From Agapetus fuscipes (lineage: Eukaryota > Arthropoda > Insecta > Trichoptera > Glossosomatidae), in NCBI GenBank assembly GCA_951799405.1, contig OX637334.1, positions 11,842,001-11,906,000 of the forward strand: a stretch of DNA of 64,000 nt, given 5' to 3'. The notes under the pieces are model-generated. The model did no database searches and was not told the DNA's origin. It saw nothing but the letters and a program-made list of their open reading frames with translations. This document shows positions 50,220-61,227 of this stretch, piece by piece (position 1 is the stretch's first letter; each line of letters starts with the position of its first letter). The translations under genes were made by a program, and so were the position numbers.

Positions 50220-51020
50220 GACCTCCATTAAGTACGTGATATTTTTATTTTGGTAGATACCTACGTAGTTTTTAATAATTTATTACTTGTTTAAGCTACC
50301 ACAAAAAAAGTAAAATTACAAACCTGTACAGAAACACAAAAAAAATGTATTTATTAGGAACTAGTTATTTAGAAACTTTTTACGTACTTAATTAATATAA
50401 TTTTTATAATCCGAAAGTCAGATAATATGAGGCATTTAATAGTATTACAAAAGTATTTTTGAAATGTGAAAAAATAATTCTTTTTGTAATAAATTAGTTA
50501 TTTAAGGAAAAAATTCAGATCTGTTTGTTATATTATTCCCTTGAAGTCCTTAATCAATACAAAATAAACAAATGAGGCATCAGAGTCATTTGGTGTGCCA
50601 AATCACTGATGTCCAAGGACATCTTTTAGGGCTATGTGAATAATCGAATGGCCTATCCACAAATCTGTAGGGATTGATTTAGGATTTTTTTCAGATTATA
50701 GATTATAACATTATAGTAGAACACTCAAAAAAAGAGCAAGAGGTCTGAACGGAATTCCCGAATGTGATTTTTTCTCAGCAGGCAAACGTCACAGGTCTAT
50801 ATGTAACTGGGATTCTAAGACACCAATAATAAAATATTACTCTTTTCCCTGGCAACCTAGCCGTGTGACATCACAACTTTTGTGTAGAGAGATGTTATTA
50901 GGGGTTAATAGAATAAATGTAAAATGTTGTACTATATTATCTTATCACCGGGCTTAAGTTGTATCTTATCACACTTGATAATCCAATAATAATCATCAGG
51001 ACTGATGCCAAAAGAATACA
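50220..51020. other. No gene; dispersed repeat fragment
   Basis: 50780-50900 (GGCAAACGTCACAGG, CCCTGGCAACCTAGCCG, GTGTGACATCACAAC) is related to 53110-53250 and 55790-55920, an unclassified dispersed repeat. The rest is AT-rich without signal. Confidence 0.4.
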
Positions 51021-51029
51021 CGTACAGGT

Positions 51030-51680
51030 AAGTATAATAATAATAATAATAATTTATTCATAAAACTGTTTTACAGAAGATTAACATAGGGTGCAACTTT
51101 TTAACTTAAGTAAGAAAATAATTATGTGCCTGAACTAGGAAAACCTGTGTCTCAGGCGTGGAGAGCTTCTATACAATATATCTGTATAACTTTATGATAT
51201 TAATCATACACAAAAAATACTTAACATTACATTTTTACATGTCTCTGAACAAAGATAAGTTAAAATATTGAAATAAATGTTATTTAAACTTAATATGGAA
51301 ATAAGAGAATAAAAATACAAGTGCCTGAACTAGGAAAATCCTGTATCTCAGGCGGAGAGGGCTTGTGAGCAATATGTACTTAAATAATCATTATTACATT
51401 TATTCATACTTCAATAGTTTCATATTAAGTCTAGGTGCTAATACAAATAAACTTATTTCACATAAGGCATTAGGATAAACAAATATAAAATAGAAATAGG
51501 AATGTAGTCTACTACAATTAACGACTTCTCTGAAAGATAAAGGGTCATGTCCCCAAAACACAAGCTATGCTTACTTTACGGAGTATTTATTGTAATTAGA
51601 TTTTTAAAATTTATTTTTGTTGTAATATTTTGTACATATTGGTAAAAACAATAAAGACCTTATGAATTATGAAAATTATG
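51030..51680. repeat. Unclassified duplicated block, LINE 3'-UTR-like
   Basis: GTGCCTGAACTAGGAAAA and CTGTGTCTCAGGCG occur at ~51125 and again at ~51323. The end (CAATAAAGACCTTATGAATT, repeated ATTATGAA) resembles a LINE 3' terminus. No coding part. Confidence 0.4.
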
Positions 51681-52154
51681 AATTATGAATGTCTGCGAGA
51701 ATTTTGTGTAGATTTGAACTTTGATTGTGCTCTATTATTTTTTTTTGCTTGCGATATTTTTTCAATAAAGAATGATGCACAGAAATGCAGATTAGCAGTT
51801 TAATCAACTCAGTATCAATGTACATTTACAGATAATATGCTAAAAAATAATGAGCCCGTGAATAATATGTTTTCCCAAACTCTGACTTACAATGACACCA
51901 GCACAATAGCTTAGACAGATTACTTGATTTATTCAATTATTCTTATCGAGATTGAATTTATTAAAAAAAAAAGGTATTTAGAGAAATCGCTTCGTAGACA
52001 ATATGACAAAGAGTCAGAGGGGTTTCAACAATGATTTGTACAAGGATTCCGTCTGATGTCACAACATTTTTCCCAATGTCAAATGTGTGGATTTCATTTT
52101 ATTTTTGTTTTTCCTTTTTTTGCTTTATTGCAGGGGTCTCCAAACTATTTAAAC

Positions 52155-52430
52155 CAATTGAGCCGTATTGATATTTCCAGGTGGTATCTTCCACCATCAA
52201 GCCTAGGTACTTATCTCAGAAAGTCAAATTTCCTCACCACCGGAGACAACTCTTTTAGGTTCAACTTTAAAGTTCCGGCCGAAGCAATTGTGGAATCTGA
52301 TGTTGAAGATTCCGCACTAGATAGTCATAAAAATTACATTAAAGATGTAGGAGAAAATGTTGGGAATGTTATGCATTACAATGGACTTGGAAAAAATACA
52401 AAAGACAAAAAACTTGTGATTTCATACTGA
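52155..52430 (+). other. Coding-like block inside the hAT element
   Basis: After ATATTTCCAG the frame reads RWYLPPSSLGTYLRKSNFLT, then VPAEAIVESDVEDSALDS and ends in a stop, about 90 codons of mixed, non-repetitive composition. It is unlike hAT transposase. It could be a captured host exon, a transposase relic I do not recognise, or chance. Confidence 0.3.
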
Positions 52431-52475
52431 AAGCTGCTAGGGAAAAGGTAAAGAAATATTTTGTTGTTGGTTATT

Positions 52476-52735
52476 CCTTGACTTATAGGTTGATGTGTGG
52501 CTTACCACCCATACTGTAAAAAAATGGTTTACTTTGCCAATGTCACCCCTGTTTCAGGGAAGGTCGGTAAAAGTTGCAGGGTTTATGTTCATTTGAGGTT
52601 TGGTTTTAATTTGTAAGTACACATTCAGCATTTGTAAGCGCAAACTTGCACGTGTCTGTTTGTGGGCATGCATTTGATATGAGTTTTGAAAGTTAATATA
52701 TCTTTGCAACTTAGATTATAGATTATTTTATTAGA
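52476..52735 (+). repeat. TAIL repeat inside the hAT element
   Basis: CCTTGACTTATAGGTTGATG to AACTTAGATTATAGATTATT; full length, little diverged. Confidence 0.9.
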
Positions 52736-53407
52736 ATAAAGCAGGCCAACATGGTCTGGGTGAGTTGTCCCCCAGGGTGGAAAATTTGACACTTGGAATC
52801 AGTGTTTTAATCATTTCTAGTCTATTGTAACAAATAAAATATTTTTTAAACATTAGGTAGTTTTAAATGTCTCTGAGTCTAACTTTTTAATGTTTTTGTT
52901 TTTTACCTCTTTTTAATACCAAAATAATTAATTTTTTGTTAAAGTTAAGTAAAAAGTAACTAGCATTTTAAATACAAAGTTTTCAATATCTAAAACAAAA
53001 CCTTTTTTTATTAGCGTCTGCGGGCCGGACCAAATCCTTTTGCGGGTCGCATTTGGCCCGGGAGCCGGAGTTTGGAAACCCCTGCTTTATTGTATAATTA
53101 AAGCTAATGGAGTCCGCAGAAATAACAAACAAAAAAGTTGTGATTTACACAACCAAGTTGTTAGGGAAAAAGCAAATAAATATTTTTTTATTGGTTGATT
53201 AGTACCGTAGTCCCGTAGGATAGTGGCATTAGCCCACCGAGAAAAAACTTATTCAACTTTTTTCCATTACTTAATGGCTAAGAATCCATTTTACAAAGAC
53301 TGATAATAGACTCACCAAAATGCATGAATGACATTTTTCATAATACTATAGTTTTACTCTCTTTTCTAATAATCCATCCCGAGTGTCTGTAGTATATCTC
53401 AAAAGAT

Positions 53408-53660
53408 GAATTCCGTGACTTACCTATTTAGATTGGTATTAGGCTGAAAACCCACACTGTAAAAGAATGGTTCACTTACCAATGTATTGCCTTTTTCAGG
53501 AAAGGTCGGTAAGAGTTGCAGGACTTATTTTCATTTGAGATTCAAGTTTTTATTTTGTAAGGACACTTGTGAAAGTGCAAACTTAAAAAGGTCTGCTTGT
53601 GAACATTAAATATGAATCTTAAATGTTGGTGTATCTGTACAACTTAAATTATAGATTTTG
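53408..53660 (+). repeat. TAIL repeat, diverged
   Basis: CGTGACTTACC..TAGATTGG, TGGTTCACTTACCAATG, GGTCGGTAAGAGTTGCAGG and CAACTTAAATTATAG. Confidence 0.75.
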
Positions 53661-54004
53661 GAAAAGTAATACCTACCTCTATTGACACGTCCTGGCTGGA
53701 AAAACAACAACAAGCACTGCTCTTATATTTTTTATTTGTTCCTTTTCCAAATATTTTTCTCTGTGTCAAAGTGTAACCATTTTATATAATTTTTATCTTT
53801 CACATTTGAAAAATACAAAATCATCTGATTGGAGGTGAAATCTGGTTTACAAAATTAAAGATGTTGAATCTAATGGAGGAGAACTGCAAAATTGAAATCA
53901 AGGGGGAAATTAAGAGGGAATCTAACTACTGGAAGAATACAACATCCTCGTTTGTGGGTCTTCACATCAATTTTAAAATCACAATATTTTTTGTGTACCT
54001 ACAT

Positions 54005-54302
54005 TAAATTAGGCTGATTTATTTGGTGAGCGCTGTTTTTGTGTGTACCACACCTCAAGAGCCCTCTGCGAGCTTGGTCGTCGCTGTAGAAAGCGCCAAT
54101 TCTCAAGCATGACCCAGTTGTTGTAAGGCTGGATGGACCTTTTGATGACCGGTCTTTGGTAAAGGTTTATGAATTTTTCAACCCAGCAAAGAGCAAATTT
54201 GAAAATATAAATGGTATATTTTTTGTGCTCCGCTGGGATTCGAACCCACGACCTTCCAGTTACGAGTCCGAAATGTTACCACCTGGACTACGGACCGGTC
54301 GA
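54005..54302 (-). repeat. SINE-T1, tail type a, full length
   Basis: Minus strand: GACCGGTCCGTAGTCCAGGT head, GTGGGTTCGAATCCCAGCGG B box, body, GCTCGCAGAGGGCTCTTGAG and ACCAAATAAATCAGCC end. Confidence 0.9.
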
Positions 54303-54369
54303 ATTGACCGTACATTACTTACAGTAGTACCTCGATTATCCCAGGTATTGTGCACCGAACTCGCAAGCA

Positions 54370-54500
54370 TGAGTAAGTTTAAGCTGACACATGCTGCATG
54401 CGTCCCTAAAAAATGAACACATCAACCTCAAAGAAACACAAGCTCTTTAACTATTTCCGCATTTCCTTGGGACAGGGGTGGTATTGGTAAAAGTGTGTCA
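54370..54500 (-). repeat. Degenerate TAIL repeat
   Basis: AAGCTGACACATGCTGCATG, GGGACAGGGGTGGTATTGG; both ends lost. Confidence 0.5.
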
Positions 54501-54867
54501 ACTATAATTTGAGTTGCAATGAGCATTAGGAATGTAACAAGGTGTACATTAACATTTAATATATTTATTCTCTGTGGGCATACTCAAGCAAGCATGTATA
54601 AAGTGTACCTTTAGGCTTTCACGGCCGGCAGAAGATGTCACTTGATTTGTGTGTTGTGGGATCTGTTGCCATGGTGCTTTGGAGCTGGAACTACGGGACA
54701 TTATCTTTGACGACCTTCCTCAGTGATGTGATGTGTTGTATAGTCACATCACACGCTGAAGAAGGCTTTCCAAGGCACTTAGTTTTTTCCAACAACACAA
54801 GTGTCAAGTGTGTATAAATTTGCGCTCATAGATATATGCTATCTAAAATCAATTATATTAATCTGCA

Positions 54868-55165
54868 TTTAGCGTAACTTCTTTCCACATTTTCCCCAGA
54901 GGGATCAAAAATGGGGGGTGGAACTCATTTATTTTTACAGATAAGGGGTCTGTTCTCTGGGGGGCTTGAACTTATTTATTTTTAACAGATTAGGGGGCCT
55001 GTTCTCTGGGAGGCTGGTTCTCATTTCTTCTGAAGGCTGAGCACACCTTGACAGTATTTATTTTTAATAACATTAAAATGAGAAAAATTATGAAAACCTT
55101 GGTGGAGATTGAACCTTAGCTCTCTGGCATGAACTGCAAACATTCCACCAACTGAGCCTTCAGCA
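54868..55165 (-). repeat. Diverged SINE-T2
   Basis: Minus strand: GCTGAAGGCTCAGTTGGTGG head, GGTTCAATCTCCACCAAG B-box region, TAGCGTAACTTCTT complement at the end; a ~45-bp internal block (GGGGCTGTTCTCTGGG-like) is duplicated. Confidence 0.65.
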
Positions 55166-55265
55166 TACATACTTGCAGACGAAAATGAACATAAGCTCTG
55201 CAACACTTGTGGTCTTTATCTGTAACAGGTTGTCATTTCTTAGTTTATTGTTATTTTCCATGCAG

Positions 55266-55392
55266 CTGAGGACAACATTTAACATAGATGAAATAAACGT
55301 TGAGAAGTCCTACAGCCCTCTGTATGGAAACTGTGATGCTGACACAAGACCGCATCACAGCATCTTCAGAAACGGACAAATCATTCCTCTTC
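55266..55392 (+). CDS. Gene 2, exon a
   Basis: 127 nt between acceptor TTATTTTCCATGCAG and donor CTTC|GTAAGT, phase 0 in and phase 1 out. It encodes LRTTFNIDEINVEKSYSPLY, GNCDADTRPHHSIFRNG and QIIPL. Its phase and donor fit exon b (C + GT gives R). The preceding ~60 bp contains a TAIL-like shred, so upstream exons are hidden among repeats. Family not recognised. Confidence 0.75.
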
Positions 55393-55540
55393 GTAAGTAC
55401 AAACCATATTATTTTGACATAAAAGATTCCAAGGATGAAGTTAAAATAAAATTTCAAAGTTATTTTTTTTCTCAGTGGGCAAACTTCACAGGTATGTGTG
55501 ACTGGGGTCCTCAGTAACCAATAATTACTGATGTCAGTCT

Positions 55541-55655
55541 ATTGCATTCCCGATAGCCAGATACTATATAATATCAGTCTCTTGCATTCCCAATAGCCAG
55601 ATAATATATAATATCAGTCTCTTGCATTCCCGATAGCTACATACTATATAATGTC
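55541..55655. repeat. 41-bp tandem repeat, three copies (gene 2 intron)
   Basis: TATCAGTCTCTTGCATTCCC plus GATAGCCAGATACTATATAA three times in a row with few changes. Confidence 0.9.
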
Positions 55656-56090
55656 TGGAAAGTATGAGGTCTGCACATTGCTAAAGATCCAAGATTTATT
55701 GATGTGGATGTTAGCCCGCCTAGAAAAAGAGCGCCCATACAAAAAATGTTCTACATTGTTTTTCATATTATGAGCACATGAATTGGCATAGACAAAATTG
55801 TGAAGTCACACGGCTTGACTGCTAGAGAAAAGGCAAACAAATATTTTGTTATTGGTTGCTAAAGACCTTAGCCCCATACATTTGTGACGTTTGCCCATCA
55901 AAAAAAGTTCTAAATTCCAATTTGCACGGAGTCCACTGTTTTAGTCAGTGTTAATTTTAGCAATTATTTGATGTTCAAACACAAGATGAAAAAAGCAAGA
56001 ACACATAAATATTTTGTATGACTACAGCACATTTGCATCTTGAAAGTCCATTGTTGAAGTAAAAAATAAATTACCAGATTTAAGTTACAG

Positions 56091-56193
56091 GTGAACGACT
56101 TTCAATGTATTTATCAGAGAAAAGAAATAAAACATCAAAGAAGAGGACCGAGAAGCCACGTGGAAATATCAAGGGCACCCGCAAAAACAAAAG
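56091..56193 (+). CDS. Gene 2, exon b
   Basis: 103 nt after acceptor TAAGTTACAG, donor AAAAG|GTGAGC, phase 1 in and phase 2 out. It encodes ERLSMYLSEKRNKTSKKRTE and KPRGNIKGTRKNK. Strongly basic, so probably a nuclear-localisation or nucleic-acid-binding stretch. Both junctions join neighbours in frame. Confidence 0.75.
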
Positions 56194-56377
56194 GTGAGCA
56201 GCAACTTCTTATACATTGTTTTCTTACTTAAAGAGATTATTCACTAGCAAACTGTTTGAGGCTAGCCCCCATGCTGTAAAAACTGTATTCACTTTTACCA
56301 ATTCCGCCCTGGTTTCAACTTGGATTATAGATTATAGCATCTGCATACTTCATTTACATTTACAATGAAATATTTTC

Positions 56378-56700
56378 GCACTATAGCTCAGTTGGTAGAG
56401 TGCTTGCATTCAAATCTGAGAGCTCGGGTTTGAGTCCCACCGAGAGTGTCAGAAATTATTTCCTGTTTCAGGGTTTATTTCAAACTCAAAATAATAATTC
56501 CTGCAAAATTTATTCAACTTCATAAGAAATGAGTACCAGCGCCTCCAGAGCTAGAGAAGTCCCACTTCAATTGAAGCGGTTGGTGTAAGGCCCGCCACCT
56601 CACCTATAAAAATAAAAAGGTTCCATTCGCCACATGCAATACCTTTCGGGAGAATGGGGCAAGAAGTTACATTATATGTGTAGCTTAGTTGGGTAGTTGC
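56378..56700 (+). repeat. SINE-T2 in a gene 2 intron
   Basis: CTATAGCTCAGTTGGTAGAG head, CGGGTTTGAGTCCCACCGAG B box, body and TTATATGTGTAGCTTAGTTG end. Confidence 0.85.
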
Positions 56701-57173
56701 GTTGCGTTAGTCAGTTATTTTCGTCTTATCGTCTTTCGTATATTTCAGTCTCTTTTCGTTTATAATATTAATGTTATTTATTTGTGGTGTGCAATAAAGT
56801 TTATTATTATTATTATTATTATTATTATTTAAATCAACCATTCATAATAATTCATTGTCATTCTTTCAAGGCAACTCATGCTGTACATTTTTAATGGACT
56901 CAGAATATTTGAAATTTGCTTAATGTGATGTCACCTGGTCGGGCTAAAGACAGTACCTCCCTACTGAGCATCACAGTTTCAATACAATACTATGTTGGTA
57001 GTTTGAAAAGACACTAAAGTGCACTGTACCTACTGCATTTCACATTACCACCAACTGTATGGGCTCACAGTGCTGTGAACTATGTAGAAAAAATCCCTGA
57101 TTATCAGGAATCCGTTTGTTATTTACTAATGTGAATGTTTGGAGCTCATTTCAAATGTTCCCCGTGTCTCTAG

Positions 57174-57345
57174 CCCTGCTACCCTGAGTCTGCCCCCGCT
57201 GAGGCTGCGCTCTATCTCCCCTTCCAGTGGCAGGGAGCCCCCACAGACAGCACGCTGCAAGACGCAGAAACTCCGGAGATTGCTCCAGAGGCGCAAGATA
57301 GAAAAAGAAGTGCCCACTCTGGTGCAGATGCAGGACAAAGTTCAG
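57174..57345 (+). CDS. Gene 2, exon c
   Basis: 172 nt after acceptor CCCGTGTCTCTAG, donor TTCAG|GTCAGA, phase 2 in and phase 0 out. It encodes PATLSLPPLRLRSISPSSGR, EPPQTARCKTQKLRRLLQRR and KIEKEVPTLVQMQDKVQ. GC-rich compared with the introns. A serine-proline segment is followed by a basic, helix-forming KLRRLLQRRKIEKE segment that could be a short coiled coil. Confidence 0.8.
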
Positions 57346-57520
57346 GTCAGATATACAAACTTATTTTTCACTGAGAACAGTCGGCTTTAATTAAGAGCAT
57401 CCTTGTTGTTTCTCTTATTCTTCTTTCTTAACTTTTCTCAGTCCACTCTTCGACATAGGCACTTCCAATCTTCTCCATTCATTTCAATCACCTGCTGTGT
57501 TCAGTTTTTTTTTTTTTAAT

Positions 57521-57840
57521 TTGCCATTCAAATGTTTTGTTGGAAGGAGCTGTTGTCAACAAGCCACCATGTTTGCCTATTGATTTGCCATTCAAATGTT
57601 TTGTTGGAAGGAGCTGTTGTCAACAAGCCACCATGTTTGCCTATTGATTTGCCATTCAAATGTTTTGTTGGAAGGAGCTGTTGTCAACAAGCCACCATGT
57701 TTGCCTATTGATTTGCCATTCAAATGTTTTGTTGGAAGGAGCTGTTGTCAACAAGCCACCATGTTTGCCTATTGATTTGCCATTCAAATGTTTTGTTGGA
57801 AGGAGCTGTTGTCAACAAGCCACCATGTTTGCCTATTGAG
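57521..57840. repeat. 64-bp tandem repeat, five identical copies (gene 2 intron)
   Basis: TTGCCATTCAAATGTTTTGT through CCACCATGTTTGCCTATTGA is repeated exactly five times. By eye there are no differences among full units, so the expansion is recent or is an assembly feature. Confidence 0.95.
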
Positions 57841-57891
57841 TGCTCTAGTTTTCATGCATTGCTTCTGTAATGTAATGGTTGAGTATTTAGT

Positions 57892-58186
57892 TTTGGACCG
57901 GTCCGTAGTCCAGTGGCAGCACTTCAAACTCGTAAATGGAAGGTTGTGGATTCGGATCCCGACAGAGCACAAAAAATGTACCATATATATTTCGAATGTG
58001 CTCTTCGCTGAGTTAAAAAATTCATAAACCTTTACCAAAGACCGGTCACTGGAAGGTCCATCCAACCTTACAAAACTGGGTCTTGCTTGAGAATTGGCGC
58101 TTTCTACAGCGACGACCAAGCTCGCAGAGGGCTCTTGAGGTGTGATACACACAAAAACAGCGCTCACCAAATAAATCATCCCAATA
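57892..58186 (+). repeat. SINE-T1, tail type a
   Basis: TGGACCGGTCCGTAGTCCAG head, GTGGATTCGGATCCCGACAG B-box region (mutated), body, GCAGAGGGCTCTTGAGGTG and ACCAAATAAATCATCC end. Confidence 0.9.
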
Positions 58187-58319
58187 TTATTTTTATTAGT
58201 ATTCACAAAAGTATAGATGTTTAAATTTCAAAATTATTTATTTTGACAGAAATCGGAAATTTTACAAGTGCGTGTATGTTTGAATGAGACTTACCTTTAA
58301 CATGTGGTTGTATGAGCAG

Positions 58320-58430
58320 GTGACTGGTTGCACGGCTCCTCCAGGGTCTCTCAGCACCAGCACAACACACACACCCACACCTGCCCTAGATGACACTCAC
58401 ACCACCTCACGCACAACGCAAGGAGAACAG
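58320..58430 (+). CDS. Gene 2, exon d
   Basis: 111 nt, phase 0 at both ends, between a weak acceptor (TGTATGAGCAG) and donor AACAG|GTGAAA. It encodes VTGCTAPPGSLSTSTTHTPT and PALDDTHTTSRTTQGEQ, a Thr/Pro-rich, probably disordered linker. The acceptor lacks a good pyrimidine tract, so this exon is less certain than its neighbours. Confidence 0.6.
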
Positions 58431-58633
58431 GTGAAAATCATTTCTGACACTCTATGTGGGAATCAAACCAACTGAGCTATGAGCGGACCAAAATGTGATT
58501 ATTTACACGACACGTTGCTGCCAACTACGAGATTACTCGTAGATTGCATTCTTTTCTAGGACGCCAACTACGAGTTACTTCGTTTTGTGTTTACTTGGCA
58601 TTTTTGTGCAGCTAGGATTAAACTCAAAATATA

Positions 58634-59665
58634 GGATTCTCCAAATCCCTGTTATTATTCTTTGCCTCCTATCTAAGGAACAGGCAACAGTACGTCAACA
58701 TTAATGGTTTTACCTCAAACACCTTTCAACCATTCTCAGGCGTTCCACAAGGATCAAATTTGGGTCCTTTGGCGTTTATTATTTTCATTAATGACATAAT
58801 TGATCATATTAAACACAGCTCTTGTCTCCTTTATGCAGACGATCTAAAGATTTATGTGAAAGTCGTAGATACTCACGACTGCATAAATCTACAAGAAGAT
58901 TTAGATGCATTAGCAGCTTGGGCTGAGAAAAACAAGCTCATCTTTAATTCAAAGAAATGTGTCTCAATGTCCTTTAGTAAATCTTTTAGTCCCATCTTGC
59001 ATGAGTACAGTATTGGTGGGCAATTATTGTCTCGTGTAGAATCAATACGGGATCTGAGAATTGTTTTTGATCCAGGACTGAGCTTCTCTAGCCATATAGC
59101 GCGGCTGACTACTAAGTGCTACCAGCTTCTGGGACTGGTGATCAGAGTGTGTAAACTGCTCACTGAGCCCAGAGCGATGGTGGACGTATTTAGCTGCGTT
59201 ATACGGTCCAAACTGGAATACGCTGTTGAGGTGTGGACGCCTCATCAGCAAAAATATATCAATATGTTGGAACAAATCCAAAAGAAATTCCTGAGGTACC
59301 TCCTCATGAGGGTACGTGGAAATTATCCGCAATATATGCATCATGAGGAGCTACTTCGGGAAACAGGTTTCAGAAGCCTGGAAACCAGGCGCAACGGGTT
59401 CCATATGGTGCTCTCTCATAAAGTCATCAACGGCTTAATAGACAGTCCCACCCTGTTGGAGAGCTATAGGTTGTATGTGCCAGACGACTACAACCGTGGG
59501 CGAGGGCATAATTTATTTTATGTACCGAAAAGCCGTACAGATGTCGTCGCACAGCATCCTGTAACTCGGAGTATAAAACTCTTAAATGACTCTAATATAG
59601 ATATATTCTACTGCAATATAAATAGATTTAAAATTTTAATCAGAGATTTTCTCCCAGCGTGTTGA
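58634..59665 (+). pseudogene. Jockey-type LINE, C-terminal half of the RT
   Basis: A 5'-truncated LINE copy. It begins in the RT palm: FFASYLRNRQQYVNINGFTS, FSGVPQGSNLGPLAFIIFIN (motif B; Q-G-S with S/G variation), CLLYADDLKIY (motif C), then CVSMSFSKSF, RVESIRDLRIVFDPGLSFSS and VIRSKLEYAVEVWTPHQQKY (thumb). It runs ~340 codons to a TGA with no frameshift, which suggests a fairly young insertion. Motif A and the endonuclease are missing. A short 3' UTR with a GTGCACTATA...GTTGTGCAC hairpin and an A-rich tail ends at ~59735. It lies in the intron between exons d and e of gene 2. Confidence 0.85.
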
Positions 59666-59739
59666 TGGCTGAGAGGGTGCACTATAATTAGGGAAACCTG
59701 TTGTGCACAATTTAAAAAAATAAAAAATAAAAAAAATAT

Positions 59740-60065
59740 TTATCAGTGCTAATATTGATATACAGGTTCTGAGAAAAGAAAAAAAAATCAACACTGACTT
59801 GCATGAACAGAAAATGTATTTAAAAACAAACAAAAATTATAGTAATTACACAAAATATTTCAAATTCAAGGGATAAAATAATATTTTATTGTTTTTGGAA
59901 CTTCTTGTCATACAACTATAATCATAGGTAATCTTCTTCTTCTATCTTATATCTATAATCTCCTTTTCTTCTATCTTTCTATAAATAAAAATAAGAATAT
60001 GTTTGTTAATAATAAATAAATCACTTTTGTGTTCTTTCGGGTTTGACCATGTTCTACTTGCAGCT
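59740..60065. other. No recognisable feature
   Basis: Very AT-rich, with CTTCTTCTATCTTATATCT simple sequence. Nothing supportable. Confidence 0.3.
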
Positions 60066-60072
60066 CCCATAT

Positions 60073-60117
60073 CTGCCGACGTTTCACTTTCACGAGCGGA
60101 AAGCATCTTCAGGACGA
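60073..60117 (-). ncRNA. Hammerhead-ribozyme-like motif 3
   Basis: Minus strand: CGTC, CTGAAGA, U, a 6-bp stem GCTTTC/GAAAGT, GAAA followed by CGTC with the palindromic ACGT as helix III and the cleavage triplet GTC, then GGCAG. Helix II is the best of the three candidates; helix I is only ~3 bp. The sequence context (ATATCTGCCGACGTTTC) is typical of dispersed retroelement ends. Confidence 0.45.
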
Positions 60118-60280
60118 GTTTTCAAATCGCCGTGGCGGTTTTCGTTGTCTTCGCGGACTCGCGTTGATGTAAACTGGTTGGAGATGCGTTGCGTTATTCT
60201 CATCTTCCTGCGCTCGTGGGGGGGGGGGGGGTAAGTGTGACGGGGGGTGAGGGTGGTGACGCGGGGTCGGCGCGGCACCT

Positions 60281-60480
60281 ATATAGGTTGGTATGAGGCT
60301 GACCACCCATACTGTAAAAAAAAGGTTCACTTTGCCAATGTCACCCCTGTTTCAGGGAAGTTTGGCCAAAGTTGCAGGGTTCATGTTAATTTGAGGTTGG
60401 ATTTGAATTTGTAAGTACACATGCTGCATTTGTAAGCGCGAACTTATACGTTCCTGTTTGTGGGCAAGCATTTAATATGA
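60281..60480 (+). repeat. TAIL repeat, 3' end missing
   Basis: ATATAGGTTGGTATGAGGCT to GCATTTAATATGA. Confidence 0.85.
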
Positions 60481-60798
60481 AAAAAGGAACAGTTTTTTGT
60501 TGCTGTGGTAATGTCAACTGGATTCATTGATTGAAGATGGTACAGAGACATGTCACGTGATAGAAAATGGCGAAAAAAAATTGTCTGTTGTGCAAGTGAG
60601 ACAACACGTACAACAATGTCAGATGAAATTACAACCTCAACGACTGGTGCTTTATATTGTTAAGAACTAAATCAAATTCATAGCCGCACCATATATTTAA
60701 TACTTCTAATATCTAATATCCAAGCTCGCTAATTAATTATGTATCTATCACTACATTTTGTCTTGTTATGAATTTCCATTGCGTGCTGTATTTTGCAG

Positions 60799-60960
60799 CT
60801 TGTGAAGGGGAGCAGAGTGCTTTGCAGTGTGGGAGATCCCTCAAAGCTACTGGAGAGACTGACGCGCATCTCTCTGGATCAGAAACTAAATGAGAACAAG
60901 AGACACAACATGGCAGAGCAACGTGGCGACATACAAGGAAACAAAAATAACAATCACATT
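60799..60960 (+). CDS. Gene 2, exon e
   Basis: 162 nt, phase 0 in, after a strong acceptor (GCTGTATTTTGCAG). It encodes LVKGSRVLCSVGDPSKLLER, LTRISLDQKLNENKRHNMAE and QRGDIQGNKNNNHI. The end is uncertain: CACATT|GTAAATT is a weak donor in phase 0, or the frame may run on to a TGA at 61015 as the C terminus. The helical KLLERLTRISLDQKLNENK segment has heptad-like spacing. Family not recognised. Confidence 0.65.
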
Positions 60961-61033
60961 GTAAATTATATGTATTTCTATCAGCTCAGTTTATACATAT
61001 ATACATACAATCATTGATATATACAAACTAGAT

Positions 61034-61212
61034 TTCCCTGTTTCAGGGAAGGTCGGCAAAAGTTGTGGGGCTTATGTTCATTTGAGGTTTGAATTTTATT
61101 TGTAAGTACACAATCAGCATTTGTAAGCGTGAACTACACGTGTTTGTTTGTGGGCATACATCTGAGAGCTTTGAATGAATATATCCTTGCAACTTAGATT
61201 ATAGATTATATA
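61034..61212 (+). repeat. TAIL repeat, 5'-truncated
   Basis: CCCTGTTTCAGGGAAGGTCG to AACTTAGATTATAGATTATA. Confidence 0.85.
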
Positions 61213-61227
61213 GATGAGCTAAGAAAG

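Larger units (their letters stand above)
52131..53084. mobile_element. Non-autonomous hAT element with perfect 8-bp target duplication
   Basis: Termini CAGGGGTCTCCAAACT and AGTTTGGAAACCCCTG, flanked by CTTTATTG on both sides (52123-52130, 53085-53092). The right end has the hAT-typical GCATTTGGCCCGGGAGCCGG. Inside are a coding-like block (52155-52430), a dispersed-repeat piece and a complete TAIL (52476-52735). No transposase remains. Confidence 0.85.

Noticed and set aside
52155..52430. First exon of gene 2
   Set aside because: It lies inside a hAT element bounded by a target duplication and ends in a stop; no phase-0 donor leading to exon a could be supported.
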